Shown: piece after piece, positions 36,229-49,500 of the stretch
Position numbering within the stretch: position 1 is the stretch's first letter
How the letters are laid out: the number at the start of each line of letters is the position of its first letter
From: Scleromitrula shiraiana
Taxonomy: Eukaryota; Ascomycota; Leotiomycetes; Helotiales; Sclerotiniaceae
Direction of reading: 5' to 3'
Length of the DNA: 64,000 bases
Assembly (NCBI GenBank): GCA_028455995.1
Contig: JABELC010000009.1
Span: forward strand, 434,001 to 498,000
The notes under the pieces: generated by a model
Databases searched by the model: none
Told to the model about the DNA's origin: nothing
What the model saw: the letters and a program-made list of their open reading frames with translations, nothing else
Translations under genes and position numbers: made by a program

Positions 36229-37430
36229 GCTTTTTTTTTTTCTCTTGGGTTGGGTATTTATTGTACTCGATCTGGTATCAAAAATGGAATATGTTACTAA
36301 TTACAAAAATAGCTTCGGCACAATTCTATAGATGATATAAATCTAGAATTGACGATGAGATTACGAGAGTAGAAGTGGAAAACATGAGATATGAAGAAAG
36401 CAATAAGAAGATGATGAATGATAAAGGGTATTTTCGAAAGAGACGAGAATGAATGAATACTAGTAGATGACTTGACGAAATGGGACAACGAATAAAACTC
36501 AAATTTGTTCGTTCAAGTTGAAGAGTGAATGAAACCCTACTTTTTTTTCGATTAGAGGAGATTTCTTGGATGGATGGGTGCCAGTGGATGGATGGATGGA
36601 TGGATGGATGGAGCGAATCACTACTACTTACTATATGCCAGATCAGATAGATACTTATTGGGTATAGATGAATATAAACTTGTTCCAATTCGCGTTCAAG
36701 TTGTTTCTCTTCTCTTCTCTAATATTTATCGTTTATGTTACTATGTTACTATGTTATATCATATTTAATAATATCTGTCTGTGTCTGTCTAGTACTGAAA
36801 TAGACGCATTACCCTTTTCCTAGTCCTCCCCCTGTTTTGTTTTGTCAAGTTTGTTATGTTTGTTTTGTTTTGCTAGGTTTTGTTAGGTTAGGTTTTGTTA
36901 GGTTTATCCTTTCGGACTCGGATATCGAAAGTTTGATATGATATGATATGATATATTGTTCATTTGCAACTTGAACTTGAACTTGAACTATCTATCTATC
37001 TATTAGTATTTATTAGGTGAGGAAACTTATCACGAATGTGAGGGTCGAGCATTTAAATTTTTTTGAACTGAATTTATTATCATATTAGTAGTAGTAGTAA
37101 TGATTGAAAATTATTGAAAATTATTAAAAATTGATATCTTTTTAAATATTTATATTTTATTACTAATAAATAATACTTTTGAAAAAAATTATTAAGTTAT
37201 ATATTTAAATAAAAAATTGTTTAGTTCAAGTTCACTGGCAAGTTGATATGTTTATTAATTTTTATAACTTAAATCATTGAAATTTATATTATATATATGA
37301 TACTACTCAGACTACTCAGACTACTAGTACTAGTAGTATATAAAAAGTATTAAAAATGCATCATAATTATCCGAGTCATCATATCAAAATCGCATATTTT
37401 AATTATCCTTGCCCACTGGCAGCTCAGCCT

Positions 37431-37475
37431 TTCAAGTTACATTTTTCCCCCTTGCCTGGCAGTGAGTAACTTGAA
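37431..37475. repeat. short perfect inverted repeat
   Basis: TTCAAGTTAC (37431-37440) and GTAACTTGAA (37466-37475) are perfect complements with a 25-nt pyrimidine-rich loop, beside an AT-rich island. Confidence 0.6.
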
Positions 37476-37916
37476 GTAGTCTGGGTATTATCACTCTATT
37501 AGTAACTCTAAAGAGATATATCATATCATATCCAGACAAGTATCTACCGTCACGGTGACAGCAGTGACCCACTAGCAAGAATCAAAACTTATTTAAAGCT
37601 ACCAGTAGCAGCGCCGACTCGACACAAATAGCCGAGTTTCCTACTGCTAGTAGTATCTATTATATCATGATTATGATGGTGGTGATGATGATGATGATGC
37701 TTTAAGTCCCGAGTCTGAGTCGCTCATATCTAAACCTTATTATTAGTATTAGTAATTAGTAGCTAATTATCAGCTAATTTGATATGATAGATGGAAAGAT
37801 TATACTAATTGGTTTTACTAATTATATTTTAATCACTGTGACCCGTAGACTCTATAGTATCTCTGTCTGAGTCCCTTTGAGTTAATGAATTTGAGGCGGT
37901 ATGTGCTGTTTGATTA

Positions 37917-38034
<118 letters not shown>

Positions 38035-38224
38035 TGCTAGATAATGCAAATTTGAACTTGAACGCAAATGATCATGCAGAATAACTTGCTATTCTGTATT
38101 AAATGTTAATGTAGTGTCCTGTTTATATTTATATTTATATATATATACATATTGAAAAGAAAATATACCCCGCACATGACCGTAGATGGATGCGTGGGTG
38201 TGTTGGGGTGGTTGGGGAGGTGCG

Positions 38225-38265
38225 TGTATGTATGTATGTATGTATGTATGTATGTATGTATGTAT
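38225..38265. repeat. (GTAT)n microsatellite
   Basis: About ten perfect tetranucleotide units. Confidence 0.93.
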
Positions 38266-39473
38266 ATATGTTATATTGTTTTTCCGATACGAAGTTATTC
38301 TTAATGGGGAGATGATAGGAATGATATAATAGGGACTCGGAGGGGATTATGCGGGGATGGGCGGTGAGCAGGAGGGTGGAGTCGGTAGTGAGGGAGTTGA
38401 TGGTTGGGGTGGATGCCGATGGGTGTGCAGCTGGAGGAGATTTTAGGGCGGGGAGAACTAAGAGGCTCGTGGCGAGACGGTGGAGATGTTTATTGTTCCG
38501 ATCTTGAGGGTTAAAGGGAGGCAGGCGTTCAGACCTAAGAGGTTGATGGGAGGATGCGAGGATGGAATTAGTGAATTAATCATTGTGAGAAGTAATTATT
38601 TTACTAGTAATAACTCCTGTTTTCAATATTGCTTGGAATTGTTCATTTCAGTTGGCATCTCATGTTTAGGTTTTAAACTTTCTGCATGCTAGAGAAGAGT
38701 TCCCATCAAATTTTCTTTTAAATTTTTTGATACAACTTCGATTGAGTCGAGTAATTCGTGATGAGATATGCGCCTAATTCTAAAATCTGTTATCCGTGTA
38801 CTCTGATAACATTTGTGCTGATAATATTTATGCAGATATCCCTTAAGATACATGTTTGTCTGTCATCTAAAGCGTCAACTTATGCTTATTTTATGGTTCT
38901 ACGGTGTCCATATTTAGAATCTCATCAATGTATTATACAGTATGAAGTTATATAGATCGTAAAAAAGAGTGAACTTAGTTGTGACAAACCCTCCTACAAT
39001 CCTTCATACTAATAGTGCTATCGCTGGTATACATGCAGGAACAGGCTGAACGATGTTTGCCAGATTTGAGGAATATGAGGAACTTGAACTCCTTGTATTA
39101 GACAATCTTACATTAGCGATTCGTGGACATGATATGATATTTATACCGCTCCTGCTATTATTGAAACGGTGCAAGCGGGAGCTGGGATAAGTTCTAGTTC
39201 TTCGATTGTAGCGTGTCGGTGCTGGTATTAACATTCAAGAGAATTAGTTCATCGGTAAATAGACGCGAGTATAATTGTATCAAAATTTGCTTCTAGTTGG
39301 CTGACTAAGGAATAACATAATAGCCCACCTATCTCACACCCGCAACCCAAAATGAGATGATAGTCAAAAGCAGATTGCGGTAGCAAATAATAACGGTCAA
39401 GAAAAAATGAGAATTAAATGAAAATCCTCAATATCCCTCCCTGCTACTAAGCTACTAGTAGTCATGCAAAGAT

Positions 39474-40021
39474 CTAAGTACTCTCAACAGCCGTAACCTC
39501 ACTCCCAAAAGCCGCAACCCCATCTACACGATAATACCCACCCTGATAATCATCATTAGCCCACCCATAGCATCGATCGCCCTCTCCATGGTCATGAAAC
39601 TCGTACCACCAGCCGCTGTACCGAAAGCCATTATCGAGATGCGAGAACAACGGTGTTTGCATAGCCATTCTACATGTATCCTTGTCAACGGTGTAGGTAG
39701 GAGTGCTCTTTCCATTGTAGATTGCAAAAGTTATGGCGCCTGGATTTCCGGCGTTGTTTGGATGGTCCTGGTTTGTGAGAATGATGGGGTAGAGGCCCGA
39801 GATCTCATGACCCTTGGGGATGACGGTACTCGCGGATGAATTGCCTAATTATAATTATCCATGATTAGTATAATGTGTATGATTTCTCGACTACCGAAAG
39901 AAAGAAACATCCACCTACAGAAAATCAAGATACTGGCAACAATAACATAAAGAGTATAGCCCGGACTTATCCCACTTGGATGATATGTAGGAACTGCCGC
40001 AGTGGCTGACATGTTGGTCAT
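39474..40021 (-). CDS. small orphan protein with one N-terminal hydrophobic segment
   Basis: Two exons, 40021-39919 and 39844-39474, joined across a 74-nt intron (GTAGGT donor, AATTAG acceptor), give 157 aa; starting at the second Met (40012) gives 154 aa. The first exon is nearly all a hydrophobic segment, SPGYTLYVIVASILIFC, which could be a signal anchor or an uncleaved signal. The second exon is Gly/Tyr/Trp-rich: PKGHEISGLYPIILTNQDHP, YSGWWYEFHDHGEGDRCYGW and DDYQGGYYRVDGVAAFGSEV. Three cysteines are present. I do not recognise a family. The size, exposed aromatic-rich domain and isolated position fit a secreted or surface protein of lineage-restricted type; effector activity is speculation. 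Confidence 0.62.
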
Positions 40022-40923
40022 AATTCTCGATCATGATTCCCTGGAAAATAAAATGAAGAAAGACAAATAACAAAAATTTCAAAACTAAACTATAAATTGT
40101 TAGAGAACTAGGAAATATTTGAGCAATTAAAGTGACAAGAAAGAATCGCCAATAGATGAAAACAGAAATGAGCATCTTAATCTCATTACTGACTACATGC
40201 TTTTGGTAGTATAAGTGCCGGGTATCAAACAGATAACAATTGGACTGCCTCTTTTGCAACTGTTGATGAAGTATGGCTTATCTTCTTTCAGTGAATAATA
40301 TAAAGATTGGTAACGCCACAAACATGCAAGCAACCACTAGTAAACAGTTCGAACTATCTATGCATAATCAGCACTACTGTACACAGTTGGAATCCGGCTT
40401 ACTGTATTGGGGAAAAAATAATCGTTAGAAGCCAATAAATCGAGATTTGGAACTATGAATTCTAGAAAAATAAATCATGAAAGTCGACATTTATGATTAA
40501 AAAATTATTTCCTGGAGGTTTTAATTGATTTACATCGTCTATTGACTTAGATATCTAGATGAAGAAGATGATTGGGTGTTTTGATTCGGTTGGTTTTGTA
40601 GTGAATAGGGGGATGCACTGCCCAACTGGGGTGATCATGAGGGGATTTCATTTTAAGCTCGGATCTTCCAGCCCCGAGACCAGGTATTTCGTTGGAACCC
40701 CACAGATATGGTTCTCCCGCATTACCCTTGTATTTGTCTAGCTGCCAATGGACTACAGACAACAAATTCCAACATCCAACACTTGTATTTAGGGAACCTT
40801 CGAGATTAATAAGTTGATCAAGAAACTGTTACTTGCACATAACAAAGACATTCTTAAAAACTTGTCGCGCGTTCCTCTTTCTTTCTCTAGATATCCATTC
40901 CAAACTCAAGAATACCAGAAATC
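40022..40923. other. intergenic, divergent promoters of orphan gene and hydrolase
   Basis: About 900 bp, AT-rich, with no gene recognised. The last 100 bp before the hydrolase start is pyrimidine-rich. Confidence 0.55.
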
Positions 40924-41905
40924 ATGTCTACTTCCAAACCTACCCTCGTTATCATACACGGTGGCTGGCATGTTCCAGAGAGCTACGAAAAGCTCATCAC
41001 TGCACTCGAGGCAACGGGCTACGAAGTTCATTGTCCACGCCTACCAACTACAAATCAGGTATATATTTATTCGTTGAAGCTCTTATTTGTACGAGTGTTG
41101 TTGGCTAACCTCGCTCGTTAATAAGTCTCGCCCTCCTAATGCTGATCTCTACACCGATTCGGACTTCATCCGCTCCTACGTATCCAGGTGAGGATAATCT
41201 CTTTGGTTTACACTTCTAATTCAAAATTCTATATTTGCTCAACTCCTCACTCAGTTTGGTTAAAATTCTCTAATTTGTTCTGAATGTTTTTATTCAAAAC
41301 AATTACTAACTCCCTACTCATCGGATAGCTTGGTGCGTGCTGGAAGAGATGTTGTAGCCATCATGCATTCCTACGGTGGTCAAGTTGGAAGCAATGCACT
41401 TATTGGCCTTAGCCGCGAGAGCCGGGCTGCCGAAGGCCTTTCCGGAGGAATTTCAAAACTAGTCTATCTGACTGCTTTTGCTCAGCCGGAAGGCAGTAGT
41501 ATGATGGATAAGGTGAAGGAGTTTGGACATATGGATTTAGTACCACTTGCGTTCGGATTTGCCGAGGACGATACTTGCGTAAACAATGACCCCAAGCAAT
41601 TATTGGTTGGTCCTAGCGATATCCCCGAGGAAGAAGTTGATCAATTCATTGCGAAATTGGTTCGCTGGAATGGAAAGGCGATGTATTTGCCTCTTAAGCA
41701 CGCCGCATGGCGTGAGATTCCTGTGGCTTATATCTACACGACCGCGGATATGACGGTGCCGTTTGATTACCAGAAGAGCTTTGTCGAAAACATGGAGAAA
41801 GCAGGACGTCCTGTTCAGGTCTTTGAGTTAGCTACAGGACATTGCGTTAGCTTCACGGCAACCCAGGGCGTGGTTGATATTATTCATAAGGTTGTCGAAA
41901 ATTAA
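40924..41905 (+). CDS. alpha/beta-hydrolase superfamily protein
   Basis: Exons 40924-41058, 41126-41187, 41329-41905 give 257 aa. The first strand and oxyanion loop read TLVIIHGGWHVPESYEKL, the nucleophile elbow is MHSYGG with Ser80, and the catalytic His is probably H237 in ATGHCVS; the acid is likely an Asp near YTTADMTVPFDYQ. It has a compact cap and no signal peptide, so it is cytosolic. The family covers esterases, lactonases and methylesterase-like enzymes; the fungal members of this shape are mostly uncharacterised. It lies 958 bp upstream of a same-strand MFS exporter, an arrangement often seen in small detoxification or secondary-metabolite loci, although no biosynthetic core enzyme is present here. 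Confidence 0.85.
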
Positions 41906-42863
41906 GACAGAAAAATCACAAATACGACTATGATATCTTAGTAGGCAATCAGATTGTTTTCCTAGTGTCTTGCTACAACAATCAAATGACACGAAATGTT
42001 TCCTGAATGCATATCCCATGAATTGAAGAAACCAGAAATCAAATGATGGATTCAGTGTATTGTTGCAACGTTACTTACATCCAAATTTGCTGTAATCCCA
42101 AGTGTTGGATACAATATTGCAAAGCCATGCAATAACAGCCAAATCGAGTCATAGTCCTATGCTAGGCCCTAGATAACTTGATAATTTGTTTCTACGCGGA
42201 TAAGTATTACTCACCAACATGGTAATAAGATTAACTGGTGTCATCCCTGCCACCAGATACGTACAGTATTGCTTAAATAGCTGCATTTGCTTTGCATGTC
42301 GCAAATGTTGGTGTAGGAGTCTTTGGAGCTAATTCTAGTCTGTCTGCGGAACCTGGCCCCTGGCACTATACACAAATACCCACCCAGGTAGTTGTAATTA
42401 TAGATAAAAAAGTCACATGCATATGTTATTGAAGCATGTCACCAAATTACTGGCGATTGTGGTTGTCTGCAAGATTGGGGCGTCAAAAACTGTATGAAGC
42501 AGCTATAACCAAATTCAGCAACGTAGACCAGGATTATCTATACTCTATTGGGTAAACTGCAACACAAAACTCACAGTTTTTTTTTGAGAACAAAAACGAG
42601 GATATTTTCTCGAGTGATAGGGCCACATCTACTGCAAGTGTACGGCGACTTGAACAACCTCTCAAGGAAAGAAGTCTGTGTACTATTGAGATGGTTCCTA
42701 CACCCAAATATTAATTCCATCTGGAAAGGGGTGGCATGACTGAGGGTTTTCAACTTGCTATAGTCTTATCTTTCAAAGTTTCTACTCCGGGCTGCTCTTA
42801 CTGAACAAATTGTTTAGAACGTATCGATTTTGCCTCAGAACCGAGAGCCCACTCTCCAACATC
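41906..42863. other. intergenic between hydrolase and MFS transporter
   Basis: 958 bp with no gene recognised. It contains an alternative upstream in-frame Met for the transporter (42810), which I did not use. Confidence 0.55.
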
Positions 42864-45164
42864 ATGGACGAGACTAGCAATGATTCTGCAGTGGTATCTC
42901 AATCAGAGTTCCGGTCTTCACCAGCGTGGGATAACGCAAGAAAGTCACTTGAAGACGACGCAATCTCGAATGCTTCAGCCATGATAACACCCGAGTCAGA
43001 ATCGAAAGTACCTCCAGATGATGCGAACGAATATGTGACTGGCTTCAAGCTTGCACTGATCGTAGGCAGCTTAGCAATGGCATGTTTTCTACTACTGGTA
43101 GATACTATGGTTACCAGCACGGCAAGTTTTCGTTACCATGCTATCAATTCAATGTTACAAATTTCTAGCTGACACATTTGATTTCTAGGCCATTCCTCGC
43201 ATCACAGATCAATTTCATTCTCTATCAGACGTAGGTTGGTATGCTAGTGCGTATCAATTCGGGAGGTATTCTTAGCTTCTAAGACTTCTATAATGAACTG
43301 TTGTCAGGCTGATACCATGAAAGCGCAGCTCCACAGCCTTTAACAGGGAAAATATATACGCACTTCAATGCTAAAGTGACTTCATCTATTTTCTGCTTCC
43401 CTATCAATGTCGGTATCTGGTACTCTGTTTCTGACATCTGTGGCAATAGTGGTCCTTCCTGGTATTTTTCGGTATTTTTGAAGTCGGTTCGGTCATCTGC
43501 GGGGCTGCTATCTCTTCGACTATGTTGATAGTCGGCCGCGCCGTCGCGGGAATCGGTGCAGCGGGCATTCTCAACGGTACTCTCAATATTGTTTCCAGTT
43601 GTGCACCTCTAGAGAAACGTCCAGGTGGGTAATATTGAGCGATGGGAATATAGCTTCACTTTGCTGATACACTTCAATAGCTTTGATTGGACTGACTATG
43701 GGATGTTAGTATAAACCGATGCATATTCGATGATCTTGCATGCCAATACTCACCTTGTGGTTGAAGTTAACCAGCTTGGGCTAGTGGCCGGTCCACTTAT
43801 CGGAGGGGTACGTGCTACTTCTTTCTTTTGGTCTTCCACCATCATCATCACTCATCAATGGTTGAACAAAATGATTTTGATGCATCGAAGCTAATTGTGC
43901 CTAGGCGTTTACTTCATACAGTACATGGCGATGGTGTATGTGCTCTCAGTGATTTTTGAGTAGGAACTGACCAGAAATCTAGGCTTTTATATCAACTTAC
44001 CCCTTGGCGCTATTACTTTCATTACAATCACCATTCTTCATATTCCAGAGAATACCAAGAAGGCAAGAGCTTTGACTGTTCTTTGTAGACTCCACCGCAA
44101 TCTCGATCTACTAGGTTTTGCTCTCTTTGCACCGGCAGTATTGCAACTCATTCTAGCTATTCAGTTGGGAGGGAACAAGTTTGCTTGGGGCTCTCCCCAA
44201 GTCATTGGTCTCTTCTGTGGTTCCGCTGCAACCTTTGCTGTCTGGCTCTTCTGGAACAGATACAAAGGGGATGATGCTCTGCTACCTACTTCTATGATAA
44301 GTCGAAGAACCGTCTGGACGGGAGGACTTTATCAGGCGCTTTTATTATCGGTTATGTATGGTGCCACATTCTTTCTCCCTATATACTTCCAGTCTATTCT
44401 CAACGTAAATGCTATACGAAGCGGCGTCTATCTTCTACCCACGATCTTACCCCAGCTTGTCATGGCCGGTCTCTCGGGGCCTCTATGTAAGTTTAAAACA
44501 TAATTTCTGTCTAGCCATTAACTCATGCTTGTTATATAGTGATGAAGATAGGATATGTTATTCCCTTAGCTATCATCTCTAGCATTTTCTTGACGATTGC
44601 AAACGGTCTATATTCTATATTGCAGCCTGGGAGCTCTACTGGCGAATGGGTTGGATTTCAGATCATTGCTGGTATTGGCTCGGGACTCGGTCTGCAAATG
44701 GTTTGTCACACTGTCTTCCCTGTACACTTATTCAGCTTCAAGTACTGATGTTCTCTGATTATCAGGCAATCATGGCCCTTCAAGCTGCCGTGGCAGAAGA
44801 TGAGCTCCCATCCGCTATGTCTTTTATCATATTCGCACAGACCCTAGGTCCTGCTATTTTCTTGACCCTTTGCAATCTCCTCTTCGACAACACTCTCGCA
44901 TCGCAAATTCCCCACCGTGTACCACAGGTTAATGCTACGGCAATTATTGATGCTGGAGCGACAGGTTTCCGCACTATTGTGGCACCCGGTGATCTTCCTG
45001 ACGTTTTGCTGGCTTACGCTACAAGCATCGATCATGTATTCTACCTTGTTGCAGCTACGGCTGGCTTGAGTGGTTTTGTACTTTGGGGGATGGGGTGGAA
45101 GGATTTGAGAAAAAAGACCGCCGAGAAAGATCCTTCGATTGATGAAAAAGAGGCCGTGAAGTAA
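42864..45164 (+). CDS. MFS multidrug/toxin efflux transporter, DHA2 (14-TM) type
   Basis: Plasma-membrane drug:H+ antiporter family. Ten exons: 42864-43121, 43189-43265, 43324-43375, 43450-43624, 43681-43704 (24 nt), 43767-43807, 43905-43935, 43983-44486, 44540-44700, 44766-45164; 573 aa and all phases agree. The first intron uses a GC donor (ACG|GCAAGT). Family marks: VDTMVTSTAIPRITDQF in TM1, DVGWYASAYQFGSAAPQPL, GKIYTHFNAKWSF, GRAVAGIGAAGILNG, antiporter motif C as GLVAGPLIGG, and WRWCFYINLPLGAI. The acidic N-terminus (about 60 residues) is cytosolic. The C-terminal half includes AIMALQAAVAEDELPSAMSF, typical of fungal DHA2 exporters of toxins and azoles. Substrate cannot be predicted. An upstream Met at 42810 would add 18 residues. 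Confidence 0.9.
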
Positions 45165-46519
45165 CAGTCACGGTATAGTCAATGTTCTGCCCAACTATTC
45201 TCAGTCGCCTTATGCTGATTGCAAAGACCAATCAATTAATTCTATATATATATATATCAATCTCAATAATATACTATACTATCATACTAAGCTAACCGTA
45301 TTGACTCCATTTCCATAGAAAGAAAAACCGGGACCGTGACGTTTTAAGACACTTATAATCTATAATCTATAATCCAATCCAATTCATATCCAACCACCAA
45401 CTCCGAGTCCTATCGATCAACAACCCTCATACCCACCAACATCCAACAATAATTCCAATTCGTGCTCAGAAAATCGTTCGCCCACTAGTAGTACTAGCAA
45501 CCAACTAAAACACTCGCTTGCGACAAACACTCAATTCAAATTAGACCCCCCCTTCAAAACAAAAAACCCAGTTCATCGATCCACCAACACACTGGCAGCA
45601 ATCCCTCACATAATACTCAACTCACTGGCAAGTATTACAAACGTCCTGGGAATCCTAGCTAAGAGTTTAACGTTTAATTTAGAGCCCGTAATATCATAAC
45701 GGTATAGGATATTTACCAGATCAAAATATCCATCCATGCATCCATGCAATCCATCCATGCAATCCATCCATGCAATCCATATCCATACATTTTCAAGAAA
45801 CATGCGTGAAACCTTTTCCAATCCAACTTTCAAGTTTTATTTAATCTTAGCCTTATTTTTTTATCCATATATCTCAGTTAATACGGTAGGGAAATCAATC
45901 ACACACAGAGAAACTTGCACGATCCCGCAGAATGCATGTATAGGATCGATGAATCGTGATGGTGGTTTTTGGTTTTCCATTCGTGGCTACAATATCGATG
46001 TTGGTATACATATATATATATATATATACAGCCATAGTAATATGTCATAGGTAATACTAATAGGTAATGAACAATAAACAATAAACAATAGCCCATACAA
46101 CCAACCCAAGCCAAACCAAATGAAATGCTACTCAAATGCAAAACAACCCAAACCGAACCAAACCAAACCAATAAGCCTTCTATGTATGTGTATTTTCCTA
46201 TCCTTTCAATGCAGCCCATGATTCATTCCCGTTATAAGACAAAAGGAGTGATCCAACCCAAACTAATCCAAACCGAACCGAGCCGGTTTAAAGGAATGAA
46301 AGTAAAATCAATACATGAAGTAAGTTAAGTGTATACCAACATCCTATCCTATTTCATACCACTTCCCTCCCGTTCCATTTCCATAAACCAATCAATAATC
46401 AATCATGCAATCATCCAACCATCGAACTCATTAATCATTTTCGTATCCATATCCATATTCATGTTCATATTCATACACCCCCCGCCCCCACACCCCCCCA
46501 GTCCCACCCATCACACACC
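45165..46519. other. intergenic, convergent 3' ends
   Basis: 1.35 kb with no gene recognised. It has CATGCAATCC repeats (about 45735-45780), a (TA)n run (about 46010-46028) and AACC-type repeats (about 46090-46170). The C-rich strand near 46480-46520 leads into the flippase 3' end. Confidence 0.6.
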
Positions 46520-49500
46520 CTACCCCCTCAGCGGCCCCGGGCTTAAAACCTCCACAGGACTAACAACCACACTCCCCCTCTCATCATCACCCTTCCCATC
46601 CCTACTCCCAACTCTACTCCCATTCCTACCCCCCTTCCCCCCCAAATCCACCACCGTCGTAATGATATCCCCTCCCATCCCACCCACCCCGCCCCCTGCA
46701 CCCCCTCCACCAACCCCCTCATCAGCAACACTCCCCTTCCTCATGCGAAGCGTCGACCTCCTAGTCTCTGCATCCCCACCGGCATCAACATCAATTGAAA
46801 GACTTGTTTGGCGTCTATGCGTCATCGAATTTGATGTTGTGGATGTCCTCCTGTTATTAAGGATTTCGATGATTTCCCTTTCTCTTTCGTCATCCTCCCC
46901 ATCACTATCAACATCACCACCCCCACCCCCACCCCTCTCATCCACTCCATCCCCCCCACCCATCCCCATCCCCATTCCCACTCTCACTCCCCCTTTATCT
47001 CCCTCCACCGCCCCCCTCAACCTCTCCCTCACCCCCCTTTCCTTCTGCAACCCCTGCCAAACCTCCACCTCACTCGCCCACCAAACCTTCCTCCCCGCAC
47101 TAACTGCCGTTTCCCAGACCCAAACCGCGACCAAAATAACAATCAACGTACACCACCAAAGCGGGTTCCGACCAAAATGGTACACGAAGCCATCCCGCAC
47201 GTTGTAGGTGAGGGATTTGGGCGAGTAGAGCGACGAGAGGAGGAGGTTCCAGAGGAACCAGCCGCCGATTGAGAGGATGGTGCCGACGGCTGCGATGAGG
47301 GTTTTGTGGTGCATTTCTAGGAGACTGGGGTTTTTTTTGTTTGGTTAGACTTTGATTTTGGTTTTTTGTGAGGAGTTGAAATGGGAGAGGGAATAGAAGC
47401 GAAGGAAATGGAATGGGAAGGGTAAACAAAAACAAAAATAAAAACGAAAAGGAAAAGGAATAACCTACAGTAATTTTGCCACGATAATAACCACAGCGGC
47501 AGTAAAACAAAGCGTCCCAAACGAATAAATCGTATTATCATCCGTAAACCTAGCCTCCCCAAAAATGCCCAGCGCGATAAAATAAATCAACACCATCTCC
47601 ACGGCCGCCATAAAAGTCCAGCCAAAGTATTTCTTCAGATTAAACCCCGCGTCACGCTGCCCATACGAATATAATTCCGGCACCGCGAGGAGCGTCGTAG
47701 CTTCGAGATCTTGGTCGAATATCCCAAGGATGATGACGCAGAGAGAGGTGAATAGCGTGTTAAAAACAGTTAGGGAGGCGGATTCGAAGAGTGATGTACC
47801 GCTGTATCCGTTCCATTTTTGATACATGGCTTGGATCATGAAGAAGAGGAATTCTTTCCAGAAAGTACCCAGGATGTATTTTCCCGTGCGGACGTAATTC
47901 CAATGTCCATGGACGAAGAGAAGTCGTTGTAGGAAACGGAATTGGGCAATCGAGTAATCGGATATACGTGCCGCTTGAAGGCCTTCTTTTCCGCTAATGC
48001 CAATTCCAACATGTGCTTCCTGAATCATGGCAATATCATTTGCGCCATCTCCAATAGCAAGGGTGATTGACTTAGCAACCTTGGTTCGGATTTTCTTCAC
48101 TAAAGATGCTTTCTGACTAGGACTTGCTCGACAACAGATCACAGAATCTGCTTGTACGACTAGGTCGAAGAATAGGAGCGAAAGAGTTTGATTTGCGTCG
48201 ATATCGGCGAGGGTTTGTCCATCCACCACGATTACGGAATGTGCAACAGTTCCATTCTCAATATCGAGTAAAGTGGTAGCCATTCGTTGTTCGACCTCCC
48301 CCGTTGTACGATCCAGGATAACAATCTCAGAGTAATTCTTGCAAATCCTCGCAGAATGTGCAATATTAATTGCAGTTTCCCTCTTATCACCCGTAAGCAT
48401 CCAAACCTTGATATTTGCTCTCCTCAGCTTATCAACCGTTTCAGGAACTCCTTTCTGAAGTTTATCTTCAATAGCCGTAGCACCAGCCAGATCAAAATCT
48501 TGCTCGATCATCTCTCCTACATTCTCAATCATCTTCTGACGATCTACCAAACTAGTCGTGGCATCCAAGTATAATTTCTTCCAACTATTATACTCCTGAT
48601 CATCCAAGAATCTATATCCGAAAAGTAACGTTCTAAGACCCTCACCAGCAAAATCGTCTATGTGTTGAAAACAACGCTCAAACACAGCCGCATCATCCAA
48701 GACAAGTGCATCATCAACAAACTCATCAAACCGTTCAGCTTGCATAGAAGGTCTAATCTCCGAATCCGCAAACGAGAATCTACCCATAGAAGCTCTAGGA
48801 GATCTATAAGCAGCGGCTCCGTCAAATCCGGTCAACTCAATATCACTTTCTCGCTCTCGCAACCAAGAATCAAGCTCATCTCTAATGGGCTCTAATCGTG
48901 TGCTGGCCATACTTGATCTCCCGGCACCTATACTCTTGCGGTTCCGGCTCAAGCTTGATCTAGGAAGATTGGCGCTTGGTCTACTAAAACTAGTTCTTGG
49001 ACTACTCTCGCTCATTCTCCGAAGTGCCTCTTCCGCTTCCAAGCTTTTCCTGATACTTGATCGTCTATGAACTTCCGACGCTTTCTGAATTGCTAGCGGA
49101 GAGAGTTTCAATCGTGGAAGAATGGAAGAGTCTGCACCTTTACAGAAGATACAGATTTTGCCATTGGGGAATCGAACAATAATTGACATGCGTTTTCTCT
49201 TACTGGAAAACTCAATAACATCGAGAACTTCATATATTTCTGTAGCATTCTCGGATTCGCCTGGAATATTCAATGTTATAGAACGTGCAGGTCTGTCAAC
49301 CACCAAATAGCCAAGTTCTTGAGCAGCTCTAACCAAAGCCAATTCATCGGGAGATGCAGCTTGAAACTCGATCTCTCCATTCTCCTTGACTTCTGGAAGA
49401 CATGTGTGACATAGCGCAATTGACAAGAGGAAAAACTTTGCTTTTCTGGCGAAGATACTGTGTGGTTTAGCTTGTATATATCGAATCATTTCTTCTGTAC

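Noticed and set aside
39004..39234. Ser/Arg-rich minus-strand frame
   Set aside because: No family resemblance and no upstream start context; not called.
46329..47207. 292-codon plus-strand proline-rich frame
   Set aside because: Antisense shadow of the Gly/Asp-rich last exon of the flippase.
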